DNA from: Tissierellia bacterium
GTDB taxonomy: Bacteria > Bacillota > Clostridia > Tissierellales > Tepidimicrobiaceae
Reading direction: 5' to 3'
NCBI GenBank assembly: GCA_012839745.1
Contig: DUMS01000078.1
Location: 1-64,000 of the forward strand
Length of the DNA: 64,000 bases
Below, in pieces: positions 42,857 through 51,214 of this stretch; within the stretch, counting starts at the first letter, position 1; the number at the start of each line of letters is the position of its first letter. The notes beneath the pieces are model-generated. The model saw only the letters and a program-made list of their open reading frames with translations, was not told where the DNA came from and made no database searches. The position numbers and the translations under genes were made by a program.

Positions 42857-44196
42857 TGATATTTGAAAGTTTATCTGAAAAACTGCAGAATGCTTTAGGG
42901 AAATTGAGGGGAAAAGGAAAGCTTTCTGAAAAAGATGTAGATGTTGCTATGAGAGAAGTAAGGCTTGCCCTTTTAGAAGCAGATGTTAATTTTAAAGTGG
43001 TTAAAGACTTCATAAAGAATGTAAAAGATAGAGCAATTGGTGCTGAAGTAATGGAAAGTTTGACTCCTGGGCAACAAGTAATCAAAATTGTTAATGAAGA
43101 GCTTACAAAACTGATGGGAGAAAATGAATCAAAATTGAATATTTCGCCTTCTCCTCCAACCATAGTATTGATGTGTGGCTTGCAGGGTTCCGGAAAGACT
43201 ACAACTTCTGCAAAACTAGCTTATAACCTGCTGAAAAAGAACAAAAGGCCTTTGCTTGTTGCATGTGACATATATAGACCTGCTGCCATAAAACAGCTGG
43301 AAGTAGTAGGCCAAAAGGTTGGAGTTCCAGTATTTACAATGGGAGATAAGGTTAATCCTGTAGATATAGCAAAAGCTGCCATTGAACATGGAAGGAAAAA
43401 TAACAACGATGTAATAATCATCGATACTGCTGGAAGGCTTCATATAGATGAAGACCTGATGGAGGAGCTAACAAGGATTAAGGAATCAGTAAAACCACAT
43501 GAAATACTTTTAGTAGTAGATGCCATGACAGGACAGGATGCAGTTAATGTGGCAGAAACATTTAACACCAAGCTGGATATTACTGGAGTAGTACTTACCA
43601 AGCTGGATGGAGATGCCAGAGGAGGAGCTGCACTATCCATTCGGGCAGTAACTAACAAGCCTATAAAATTTGTGGGAATGGGTGAAAAGCTGGACCAGCT
43701 GGAACCTTTCTATCCGGACAGAATGGCTTCCAGAATACTTGGTATGGGAGATGTGTTGAGCTTAATAGAAAGAGCTCAGGCTACCATAGATGAGAAAAAA
43801 GCCTTGGAACTGGAGAAAAAGATTCGCTCCCAGCAGTTTACATTTGAAGATTTTCTGGAACAAATAAATCAGGTGAAAAAGCTAGGCCCATTAGATGAAA
43901 TACTGGGAATGATACCTGGAATTAATAATAAGGCATTGAAGAACCTGGACATAGATGAGAGGGAAATAGTTAAAATCCAGGCAATTATCCAATCCATGAC
44001 TCCTGCTGAGAGAAATGACCCTAATATTATTGATAGCAGCAGGAGAAAGAGAATAGCCTTAGGCAGTGGAACAACTGTCCAGGATGTAAATAAGCTTTTA
44101 AAGCAGTTTAAAGAAACCAAAAAGATGATGAGAAGGTTTGCTGATATGGAAAAAACAATGAAGAAAAAAGGGAAAAGAAAATTCCCCTTTTTCTAG
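42856..44196 (+). CDS. ffh: Signal recognition particle protein Ffh
   Basis: A 446-residue SRP54 GTPase. The N domain (1-~85) is followed by the G domain with GLQGSGKTTTSAKLA (G1), DTAGRLHIDEDL (G3) and TKLDGDARGGAAL (G4), and a Met-rich M domain that binds signal peptides and 4.5S RNA (from ~300). It targets membrane proteins to the Sec machinery. The ylxM-ffh-rpsP-khpA-rimM-trmD order is standard in Firmicutes. It overlaps the end of ylxM by one base. Confidence 0.97.
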   Translation: MIFESLSEKLQNALGKLRGKGKLSEKDVDVAMREVRLALLEADVNFKVVKDFIKNVKDRAIGAEVMESLTPGQQVIKIVNEELTKLMGENESKLNISPSPPTIVLMCGLQGSGKTTTSAKLAYNLLKKNKRPLLVACDIYRPAAIKQLEVVGQKVGVPVFTMGDKVNPVDIAKAAIEHGRKNNNDVIIIDTAGRLHIDEDLMEELTRIKESVKPHEILLVVDAMTGQDAVNVAETFNTKLDITGVVLTKLDGDARGGAALSIRAVTNKPIKFVGMGEKLDQLEPFYPDRMASRILGMGDVLSLIERAQATIDEKKALELEKKIRSQQFTFEDFLEQINQVKKLGPLDEILGMIPGINNKALKNLDIDEREIVKIQAIIQSMTPAERNDPNIIDSSRRKRIALGSGTTVQDVNKLLKQFKETKKMMRRFADMEKTMKKKGKRKFPFF

Positions 44197-44226
44197 ATAG
44201 ATATTAATTGCAGAGGAGGTGTAAAA

Positions 44227-44496
44227 ATGGCTGTTAAAATTAGATTAAAGAGAATGGGAGCTAAAAAGAATCCTTTCTATAGAATAGTTGTAGCTGATTC
44301 CCGTTCACCAAGAGATGGACGCCTAATTGAAGAAATAGGCTATTATAATCCTTTAACTGAACCCAAGACAGTTAAAATAGATAATGAAAAAGCCTTGAAA
44401 TGGCTTAAGAATGGTGCAAAGCCAACTGATACTGTTGATAGATTATTTAGAGAAAATGGAATATATGAAAAAGGCAAGGAAAACACAGAAGAATAA
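44227..44496 (+). CDS. rpsP: 30S ribosomal protein S16
   Basis: An 89-residue small-subunit protein with [20 protein letters not shown] and [20 protein letters not shown] at the N-terminus, as in the family. GGAGGTG lies upstream. It starts 30 nt after ffh and is followed by khpA. Confidence 0.97.
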   Translation: MAVKIRLKRMGAKKNPFYRIVVADSRSPRDGRLIEEIGYYNPLTEPKTVKIDNEKALKWLKNGAKPTDTVDRLFRENGIYEKGKENTEE

Positions 44497-44514
44497 TTTC
44501 TAGGAGGTGCCATT

Positions 44515-44745
44515 ATGGGAGAGTTAGTAGAGGTAATAGCTAAAGCACTTGTAGATAAGCCTGAAGAAGTAGAGGTAAACGAGATAGTAGGTACTCAATC
44601 AATCATAATCGAGTTGAAAGTTGCTGAAGAAGATATGGGTAAGATTATAGGAAAACAAGGCAGAATAGCAAAAGCCATAAGGACAGTTGTTAAAGCAGCT
44701 GCCATTAAGGAAAACAAAAGAGTTGTAGTAGAAATTATTCAGTAA
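44515..44745 (+). CDS. khpA: KH-domain RNA-binding protein KhpA (YlqC)
   Basis: A 76-residue single KH-domain protein; the GxxG loop is GKQG in MGKIIGKQGRIAKAIRTVVKA. KhpA, usually with KhpB/Jag, binds mRNAs and affects cell wall and division genes in other Firmicutes. It lies between rpsP and rimM as in B. subtilis, but the ylqD gene found there is absent. Confidence 0.93.
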   Translation: MGELVEVIAKALVDKPEEVEVNEIVGTQSIIIELKVAEEDMGKIIGKQGRIAKAIRTVVKAAAIKENKRVVVEIIQ

Positions 44746-44755
44746 TGTAAAATTA

Positions 44756-44785
44756 AAGGGTACCTTATAGGTGCCCTTCTGTTTA
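44756..44785 (+). terminator. Stem-loop between khpA and rimM
   Basis: AAGGGTACCT and AGGTGCCCTT form a 10-bp stem with one G-T pair and loop TAT, followed by CTGTTT. The T tract is poor, so it may be a weak terminator or an RNA-stability element within the operon. Confidence 0.45.
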
Positions 44786-44801
44786 AACAGTAGGTGAGCA
44801 T

Positions 44802-45305
44802 ATGGATCATATAGTAGTAGGTAGAATTATAAACACTCATGGCATTAAAGGCGAGTTGAAAATATATCCATTAACTGATAATATAGAGAGGTTTAGAGAT
44901 TTAAAAAAGGCATATATTGGAGACAATAAAATAAAGGTAAGAATTGAGAGTGTAAAATACCATAAGGGATTTGTCATAATAAAATTTGAGGAATTTAATA
45001 ATATTAATGAAGTTTTAGGTTTCAAAGATAACTTCATCTATATAGATGAAGATGATAAGGTTCAGTTACCAGAGGGCCATTACTTTATATTTGATATTGT
45101 AGGCTGTACTGTATATAACACAAAAGGTGAAAAAATAGGATCAGTAACAGAAGTTATACAATCTGCTTCAAACGATGTTTATGTAGTAAAGGATACAGAA
45201 AAAAACAAGAGCTATTTAATACCAGCTGTGAAGGAATTTGTAACTGAAATAGATGTTCAAAATAAAAAGATAACAATAGATCCTATTGAGGGAATGATAG
45301 AATGA
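44802..45305 (+). CDS. rimM: 16S rRNA processing protein RimM
   Basis: A 167-residue ribosome maturation factor. The N-terminal beta-barrel starts VVGRIINTHGIKGELKIYPLTD and the C-terminal PRC-barrel has LPEGHYFIFDIVGCTVY and YLIPAVKEFVTEID. It helps 30S head assembly. The stop codon overlaps the trmD start by 4 nt, which implies coupled translation. Confidence 0.95.
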   Translation: MDHIVVGRIINTHGIKGELKIYPLTDNIERFRDLKKAYIGDNKIKVRIESVKYHKGFVIIKFEEFNNINEVLGFKDNFIYIDEDDKVQLPEGHYFIFDIVGCTVYNTKGEKIGSVTEVIQSASNDVYVVKDTEKNKSYLIPAVKEFVTEIDVQNKKITIDPIEGMIE

Positions 45306-46027
45306 AAATAGATGTCCTAACCCTGTTTCCGGAGTTCTTTGATAATTTGAGGAATTTCAGCGTAATAGGAAGAGCTTTGGAAAAAGGACTGTTTTCCTTT
45401 AATACTGTAAATATAAGGGATTATTCAAAGGATAAGCATAAAAGAGTTGATGATTATCCTTATGGTGGAGGCCCTGGAATGGTAATGAAGCCTGAACCTA
45501 TCTATGAAGCTTTAACAAGTATAAAAGGCAAAGACTCTTTTGTCATATATTTATCTCCAAAAGGAAAGCTCTATGATCAGGAAACTGCCAAATTTCTTTC
45601 AAATAAGGAGCATATTATACTCCTATGCGGGCACTATGAAGGTATAGATAATAGAATCATAGAGAATTATGTGGATATGGTACTTTCCATAGGTGATTAT
45701 GTGTTGACAGGAGGGGAGATTCCAGCAATGGTTGTAATAGATTCCGTTGTAAGGCTTCTTCCTGGAGTATTAAGCAGCGAAGAATCATATGTAGATGAAT
45801 CCCACTATAATGGCTTGCTGGAGTACCCTCAATATACAAGGCCCCGTGTATTTAACGGTTTTGAGGTTCCTGAAATACTATTGTCAGGCAATCATGAAAA
45901 AATCAGCAAATGGCGAAAGTATCAATCGTTGAAGAATACCTATCTAAACAGGCCTGATTTGCTTGAGAAAAGAGAGCTGTCAGAAGAGGAAAAGAGAATC
46001 CTGGAGGAGATAAAAATGCAAAAATAA
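45302..46027 (+). CDS. trmD: tRNA (guanine37-N1)-methyltransferase
   Basis: A 241-residue SPOUT methyltransferase that methylates G37 of tRNAs next to the anticodon, keeping the reading frame. The knotted fold motifs are present: KIDVLTLFPEFF at the N-terminus, DDYPYGGGPGMVMKPEPI, and SIGDYVLTGGEIPAMVVID for SAM binding. It overlaps rimM by 4 nt. No terminator follows, and rplS has its own promoter 6 nt after the stop. Confidence 0.96.
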   Translation: MKIDVLTLFPEFFDNLRNFSVIGRALEKGLFSFNTVNIRDYSKDKHKRVDDYPYGGGPGMVMKPEPIYEALTSIKGKDSFVIYLSPKGKLYDQETAKFLSNKEHIILLCGHYEGIDNRIIENYVDMVLSIGDYVLTGGEIPAMVVIDSVVRLLPGVLSSEESYVDESHYNGLLEYPQYTRPRVFNGFEVPEILLSGNHEKISKWRKYQSLKNTYLNRPDLLEKRELSEEEKRILEEIKMQK

Positions 46028-46032
46028 AAAAG

Positions 46033-46061
46033 TTGTCTTTTATATGCTATTATGCTATAAT
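46033..46061 (+). promoter_or_regulatory. Promoter of rplS
   Basis: TTGTCT (46033-46038) and a perfect TATAAT (46056-46061) are separated by 17 nt, with an extended -10 TGC. A leader of about 70 nt follows, so transcription of rplS can be independent of trmD. Confidence 0.65.
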
Positions 46062-46066
46062 ACATT

Positions 46067-46137
46067 GAGTGTAAACTACGGATGGTCCTCTGTCAGGTAA
46101 TATGACAAGAACATCTATGAAAAGGGAGGTTTTAACA
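46067..46137 (+). promoter_or_regulatory. Candidate L19-type leader of rplS
   Basis: Between the promoter and the start codon lie about 70 nt containing a stem (TGTCA/TGACA around a 7-nt loop, about 46091-46107) and then GGGAGGT. L19 leaders are known in Firmicutes at this position. The match is by position and structure only. Confidence 0.35.
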
Positions 46138-46485
46138 GTGGATATTATAAAGAATCTGGAAGCTGAACAAATGAAGGATAATATACCAGACTTCAAAGTA
46201 GGAGATACTGTTCAAGTACATTATAAGGTTAAAGAAGGTAACAGGGAAAGAATCCAAGTATTCGAAGGTACAGTTATTAAGAGACAAGGTGGAGGAATAA
46301 GAGAAACATTTACTGTAAGAAGATTATCTTATGGAGTAGGTGTTGAAAGGACATTCCCTCTGCATTCTCCAAGAGTTGAAAAGCTTGTAGTTACAACAAG
46401 AGGAAAGGTAAGAAGAGCTAAGCTATTCTATTTAAGAGAAAGACAGGGCAAATCAGCTAAAGTTAAAGAAATGAAGAGATACTAG
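46138..46485 (+). CDS. rplS: 50S ribosomal protein L19
   Basis: A 115-residue large-subunit protein with [40 protein letters not shown] and [14 protein letters not shown] 46138 lies 7 nt after GGGAGGT; an in-frame ATG at 46102 falls in the leader and lacks a binding site. A terminator follows. Confidence 0.96.
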   Translation: MDIIKNLEAEQMKDNIPDFKVGDTVQVHYKVKEGNRERIQVFEGTVIKRQGGGIRETFTVRRLSYGVGVERTFPLHSPRVEKLVVTTRGKVRRAKLFYLRERQGKSAKVKEMKRY

Positions 46486-46489
46486 TAAT

Positions 46490-46512
46490 GGGGACTTAAA
46501 AGTCCCTTTTTA
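46490..46512 (+). terminator. Terminator after rplS
   Basis: GGGACTT and AAGTCCC form a perfect stem with loop AA, followed by TTTTTATAT. Confidence 0.75.
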
Positions 46513-46535
46513 TATACACTTAAGTGGGTGATAGT

Positions 46536-47381
46536 ATGAATATTAATTGGTATCCTGGACATATGAAAAAGACAAAAGAGTCCATAAAGAAGAATCTGAT
46601 GTTAGTAGATGTTGTTTATGAAGTAGTGGATGCTAGAATACCCATTAGCAGTCAAAATCCGGATATTGATGATATAATAGGTGAAAAGCCAAGAATAAAA
46701 ATACTCAATAAATCAGATTTGGCTGATTCGAGGCTAAATGAAGAATGGCAGGAGTATTTCAATAAAAAAGGAATTCCTTCAGTTCTGGTAGATGCAGTTC
46801 ATAATAGGGGATTAAGGGAAATATATGAATTAACATATGAGTTGACTGAAGAAAAGAGAAAACGCCTATTGACAAAGGGAATAAAGAATAGACCCATTAG
46901 AGTTATGATTATTGGAATACCCAATGTGGGAAAATCAACCCTTATAAACAGCCTATCTAAAAGGAAGGGTGCAAAAGTAGGAAACAAACCAGGCGTTACA
47001 AAGGGAAACCAATGGGTAAAAATCAAAGGAGATATGGAGCTTCTTGATACTCCGGGAATACTCTGGCCTAAATTTGAAGATAAAAATGTGGGGCTTAATC
47101 TGGCACTTACAGGAGCAATAAAGGATGAGATATTGGATATAGACACCTTAGCTGTTAAACTGGTTGAAAAGTTAAACAGCATTTCAAAGGATTATCTGGA
47201 AAACCGCTATGGTATTGAAGTTGAAGGGAAAACCCCTCATGATATAGTGATTGAAATTGGAAAGAAAAGAGGAGCAATTGTATCTGGTGGAGAAGTTGAT
47301 TTTACAAGAGTAAGCAATATAATTATTGATGAATTCAGACGTGGGATCATAGGAAGAATTACTTTGGAAAGACCATATTGA
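46536..47381 (+). CDS. rbgA: Ribosome biogenesis GTPase RbgA (YlqF)
   Basis: A 281-residue circularly permuted GTPase for late 50S assembly. INWYPGHMKKTKESI starts the protein. The motifs come in permuted order: G4 (NKSDL) before G1 (GIPNVGKSTLIN) and G3 (DTPGILWP). The C-terminal RNA-binding region is present. ATG 46536 follows GTGGGTGATA; the GTG at 46524 is less likely. rnhB follows closely. Confidence 0.95.
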   Translation: MNINWYPGHMKKTKESIKKNLMLVDVVYEVVDARIPISSQNPDIDDIIGEKPRIKILNKSDLADSRLNEEWQEYFNKKGIPSVLVDAVHNRGLREIYELTYELTEEKRKRLLTKGIKNRPIRVMIIGIPNVGKSTLINSLSKRKGAKVGNKPGVTKGNQWVKIKGDMELLDTPGILWPKFEDKNVGLNLALTGAIKDEILDIDTLAVKLVEKLNSISKDYLENRYGIEVEGKTPHDIVIEIGKKRGAIVSGGEVDFTRVSNIIIDEFRRGIIGRITLERPY

Positions 47382-47396
47382 GGGGAGGGGCCACAG

Positions 47397-48011
47397 TTGG
47401 AAATAGAAAATGATTTATACAAAGCAGGATATAGGTATATTGCTTGTATAGATGAAGTTGGAAGAGGATGCCTTGCAGGAGATGTAGTAGCCTGTGCTGT
47501 TATAATGCCTCCTGATGAAATCATAGAATGGGTTAAGGATTCAAAAAAGCTTTCCCATAAAAAAAGGGAGGAACTGTATGACAGGATACTTGATAAAGCA
47601 ATAGCAGTTGGGATAGGACAGGTTGATTCCAAAGTCATAGATGAGATAAATATAAAAGAGAGCACAAGGATGGCTATGAAATTGGCTGTTTTAAACTTAA
47701 AAACCAAGGATGGAAGAAAAATAGTACCTGACTATCTATTGATTGATGCCGAGAATATTCCATTGAATATACCACAAATGAGTATCATCAAGGGAGACGA
47801 TAAGGTATACGGTATATCCTGTGCTTCTATTATTGCAAAGGTTTACAGGGATAGATTATGTATAAACTGGGGAGAGATATACAAGGAGTATAACATAGGC
47901 AAGAATAAAGGGTATGGCACTAGAGAACATAGAGAAGCTATAAGAAAATTTGGTCCATCGCCTATACACAGGATGACTTTTCTAAAGAAAATTTTAAAAG
48001 ACAATAAATAA
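47397..48011 (+). CDS. rnhB: Ribonuclease HII
   Basis: A 204-residue RNase HII that removes ribonucleotides from DNA-RNA hybrids. The catalytic region CIDEVGRGCLAGDVVACAV contains the first Asp-Glu, VKDSKKLS the next Asp, and LLIDAENIPLN and GISCASIIAKVYRD follow. It uses TTG 47397 after GGGGAGGGG. The rbgA-rnhB order is common in Firmicutes. Confidence 0.95.
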   Translation: MEIENDLYKAGYRYIACIDEVGRGCLAGDVVACAVIMPPDEIIEWVKDSKKLSHKKREELYDRILDKAIAVGIGQVDSKVIDEINIKESTRMAMKLAVLNLKTKDGRKIVPDYLLIDAENIPLNIPQMSIIKGDDKVYGISCASIIAKVYRDRLCINWGEIYKEYNIGKNKGYGTREHREAIRKFGPSPIHRMTFLKKILKDNK

Positions 48012-48064
48012 TATTATATCTTTTCAAAATATTATGAAATATTAAAAATATTATTGATAAAGAG

Positions 48065-48093
48065 TTTACAAATTATTATAAAAATATTATCAT
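48065..48093 (+). promoter_or_regulatory. Candidate promoter of yraN
   Basis: TTTACA (48065-48070) and TATCAT (48088-48093) are 17 nt apart in a very AT-rich 133-bp gap. The match to consensus is fair, but the composition makes chance matches likely. Confidence 0.35.
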
Positions 48094-48144
48094 AGGAAAT
48101 GAAAGTCACAAAATTAAAGTATGAGATTAAAAAGGGAGAGCCAT

Positions 48145-48501
48145 ATGCCAAATAACAGGGAAAAGGGTATATTAGGCGAAAACATTGCAAGGGATTACCT
48201 TGCTAAAAAAGGATATAGGATAGTTGAAAAAAACTATAGGACAAAAGTTGGGGAAATCGATTTAATTGCTGAAAAAGACAATATTTTAGTTTTTGTAGAA
48301 GTTAAATCAAGAACAACTACTAGTTTTGGACTTCCCTGTGAAGCAGTCAACAGAAAAAAGCTAAATAGAATTGTAAAGGCTTCCCATGTATATATAAAGC
48401 AAAATGGCTATAAGGACTATCAAGTAAGGTATGATGTAATAGAGGTTTTTTTGTCTGGAGATGTAAGAATCAATCATATAGAAAATGTTTTATATACATA
48501 A
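48145..48501 (+). CDS. YraN family (UPF0102) endonuclease-like protein
   Basis: A 118-residue protein with a PD-(D/E)XK-like core: GENIARDYLAKKGYRIVEKN, then VGEIDLIAEKDNI (Asp) and FVEVKSRTTTSFG (Glu and Lys). The family is widespread near rnhB and dprA and may act in DNA repair or uptake; its true role is not established. ATG 48145 follows GGGAGAGCC; ATG 48121 is upstream of that site. Confidence 0.88.
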   Translation: MPNNREKGILGENIARDYLAKKGYRIVEKNYRTKVGEIDLIAEKDNILVFVEVKSRTTTSFGLPCEAVNRKKLNRIVKASHVYIKQNGYKDYQVRYDVIEVFLSGDVRINHIENVLYT

Positions 48502-48561
48502 ATATCGTAATATGTGTGATTTTTGTTATTACCCGGGGAATGGGAATATAAGGGGGCAACT

Positions 48562-50088
48562 ATGTATTCAAAAATAAAGACTTGTGTATTGCATGGATTA
48601 AATGGATATATTATAGAGGTGGAAACTGACCTTTCCAAGGGCATACCTGTATTTAATATTGTAGGCTTACCGGATGTATCAATTAAAGAATCAAAGGAAA
48701 GGGTTAGAACTGCTATTAAGAATAGCGGATATGAATTTCCACTATCAAGAATCATAGTAAACCTGGCTCCTGCAAATTTGAAAAAAGAAGGTTCTCAACT
48801 GGATTTGGCTGTAGCTATAGGCATATTAAAGGCCAATGGTGTGATCATTAATAGTAATGAAGAAATGGCTTTTCTAGGAGAATTATCACTGGATGGAAAA
48901 ATAAATCATATAGATGGCGCATTACCCATGGTTATTTCATTAAGGGAAAACAATATAAAAAAATGTATTGTCCCTTATGAAAACAGGGAGGAATGTGCTG
49001 TTATTGAGGATATTGAAATAATACCTGTAAATAGTTTAAAACAGGTTGTAGACTATTTAAATGGCACAGAATGTATTATGCCTTATAAATGTGAAAAAAA
49101 GCCAGATTTTGATGAGGAGGAAGTATTTGATGTAGACTTTAGCGATATAAAAGGACAGGAAGGGCTAAAGAGAGCCTTAGAGGTGGCAGCTGCCGGAAGC
49201 CACAATATACTTATTATTGGACCTCCAGGGTCTGGAAAGACAATGGCTGCTAGAAGGCTTCCTACAATATTGCCTAAGCTTACTTTTGAAGAGGCTATAG
49301 AAGTCACTAAAATATACAGTGTTGCCGGCCTTTTAAATACAAATGCCTTAATAAAGAGTAGACCCTTTAGAGCTCCTCATCACACATCTTCTCAGGTTTC
49401 CTTGATTGGTGGCGGTAGAATACCTAAACCAGGAGAAGTTTCATTGGCTCATAATGGGGTTCTTTTTTTGGATGAAATTCCTGAGTTCAAAAAAAGCGTT
49501 CTTGAAGTATTAAGGCAGCCTATGGAGGATGGAGTAGTGTCCATATCTAGGGCTAATGCAAGTCATACATACCCCTGCAGGTTCATGTTGGTTGCCAGCA
49601 TGAATCCATGTCCCTGTGGATATTATGGGGACCCTTATCACCAATGCACCTGTTCTCAAAAAAGCATTGAAGCATATTTAGGAAAATTAAGCAGCCCTTT
49701 ATTAGACAGGATTGATATTCACATAGAGGTAATGCCTGTTGATTATAAGGATTTAAACAAGAATGTGAATATAGAATGCTCAAGGGATATAAGAGAAAGG
49801 GTAAACAAAGCCAGGGAAATACAGATTAGAAGATACTCTAAGGAAAATATCCATTGCAATTCTCAATTAAGCCCCAGAGACATAAAGGAATACTGCAAAT
49901 TGACAAAAAATGCAGAACTAATAATGAAGGAAGCATTTAATAAATACAGATTCAGTGCCAGAACATATAATAAAATACTAAAGGTAAGCAGGACAATTGC
50001 AGATTTGGATGGGAAGGAGATAATTTCGGAGAATCACGTTCTTGAGGCTATCAGATACAGGAGTTTGGATAAAAAATACTGGGGGTAA
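48562..50088 (+). CDS. YifB/ComM family Mg-chelatase-like AAA+ ATPase
   Basis: A 508-residue ATPase. An N-terminal Lon-protease-like substrate region (CVLHGLNGYIIEVETDLSKG) is followed by an AAA+ domain with GPPGSGKTMAARRLPTILP (Walker A) and NGVLFLDEIPEF (Walker B), and a C-terminal helical part. It has zinc-like Cys in NPCPCGYYGDP. In other bacteria ComM is a branch-migration helicase in natural transformation. It lies next to dprA. ATG 48562 follows AAGGGGGC. Confidence 0.9.
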   Translation: MYSKIKTCVLHGLNGYIIEVETDLSKGIPVFNIVGLPDVSIKESKERVRTAIKNSGYEFPLSRIIVNLAPANLKKEGSQLDLAVAIGILKANGVIINSNEEMAFLGELSLDGKINHIDGALPMVISLRENNIKKCIVPYENREECAVIEDIEIIPVNSLKQVVDYLNGTECIMPYKCEKKPDFDEEEVFDVDFSDIKGQEGLKRALEVAAAGSHNILIIGPPGSGKTMAARRLPTILPKLTFEEAIEVTKIYSVAGLLNTNALIKSRPFRAPHHTSSQVSLIGGGRIPKPGEVSLAHNGVLFLDEIPEFKKSVLEVLRQPMEDGVVSISRANASHTYPCRFMLVASMNPCPCGYYGDPYHQCTCSQKSIEAYLGKLSSPLLDRIDIHIEVMPVDYKDLNKNVNIECSRDIRERVNKAREIQIRRYSKENIHCNSQLSPRDIKEYCKLTKNAELIMKEAFNKYRFSARTYNKILKVSRTIADLDGKEIISENHVLEAIRYRSLDKKYWG

Positions 50089-50093
50089 AAACC

Positions 50094-51191
50094 TTGATTG
50101 ATTTGTCTAAAAAGGATATATTAATATGGCTAAACAGCTTAAATATTGGCAACCAGAATATTGAGAAGATAATTTCACAGGTTGATGATATAAGAGATAT
50201 ATGGTATATGACGGATAGTGTTATAAATAGATTTAAGAACATAAGTTCAAAAAATAAGGAAACAATAATTAAAAACAGAAATGAGGACTATTTAAAGAAA
50301 GTACTATATATTTTAGAGGAACAAAATATTGAAGTTGTCACAATTTACGATGAAAATTATCCTAAAAGCTTAAAAAATATATATAATAAGCCTTTGGTCC
50401 TATATATAAAGGGAAAAATACTTGAAGAAGATGAGTTTGCTATAGCTGTTGTAGGCTCAAGGAAGGCTACGAGCTATGGAAAATGGGCTACAGAAAAATT
50501 TGTAAAAGAGCTTGTTAATCTTGATATTACAATAGTCAGCGGATTGGCCACAGGAATTGACAGCATTGCTCATAAAACTGCTCTGGAATATAATGGAAGG
50601 ACCATTGCAGTCCTTGGAAATGGACTTGATATAGTATATCCTAATAAAAATAAGGAGCTGTATAAGGAAATTGCAAAGAATGGTGCATTGATTACAGAGT
50701 ATTTTTGCGGGGTAGCTCCATTGCCGTACAATTTTCCTCAAAGAAACAGAATTATTAGTGGATTATCCTTAGGTGTAATTATTGTAGAAGCAAAAGGGAA
50801 AAGTGGATCCCTTATTACTGCTCAGCATGCATTGGAGCAGGGTAAGGAAGTATTTGCTGTACCAGGAAATATAAACAGCATATTCAGCGAAGGAACAAAC
50901 AGATTGATAAAAGATGGCGCTAAATTGATTATGGATGTAGAGGATATAATTGAAGAGCTGTATCAGCTTCAGGATAGGTTAAATAGAGTAAAAAAGGAAA
51001 ATATAGACTACTCTAATTTAAGTGAATTGGAGATTAGCATTGTTGAATTGATAAAAGAAGGGCCAATGCACTGTGATACCATAGCTATGAAAACTGGAAT
51101 GAATATAAAAGAAGTAAACAGCATACTTACAATATTAGAGTTAAAAGGGATAATTAAGGAAATTGGCGGAGGAATTTTCGCCCTTTCATAG
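50094..51191 (+). CDS. dprA: DNA processing protein DprA
   Basis: A 365-residue DprA/Smf protein that loads RecA onto incoming single-stranded DNA. An N-terminal helix-hairpin-helix-like region is followed by the extended Rossmann domain (VVGSRKATSYGKWATEKFV, SGLATGIDSIAHKTAL, NGLDIVYPNKN, AEAKGKSGS-like VEAKGKSGSLITAQHALEQG) and a C-terminal winged-helix. The TTG start at 50094 follows GGGGGT. topA follows within 25 nt. Confidence 0.95.
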   Translation: MIDLSKKDILIWLNSLNIGNQNIEKIISQVDDIRDIWYMTDSVINRFKNISSKNKETIIKNRNEDYLKKVLYILEEQNIEVVTIYDENYPKSLKNIYNKPLVLYIKGKILEEDEFAIAVVGSRKATSYGKWATEKFVKELVNLDITIVSGLATGIDSIAHKTALEYNGRTIAVLGNGLDIVYPNKNKELYKEIAKNGALITEYFCGVAPLPYNFPQRNRIISGLSLGVIIVEAKGKSGSLITAQHALEQGKEVFAVPGNINSIFSEGTNRLIKDGAKLIMDVEDIIEELYQLQDRLNRVKKENIDYSNLSELEISIVELIKEGPMHCDTIAMKTGMNIKEVNSILTILELKGIIKEIGGGIFALS

Positions 51192-51214
51192 GCATTATTA
51201 TGGAGGTGAAATTT

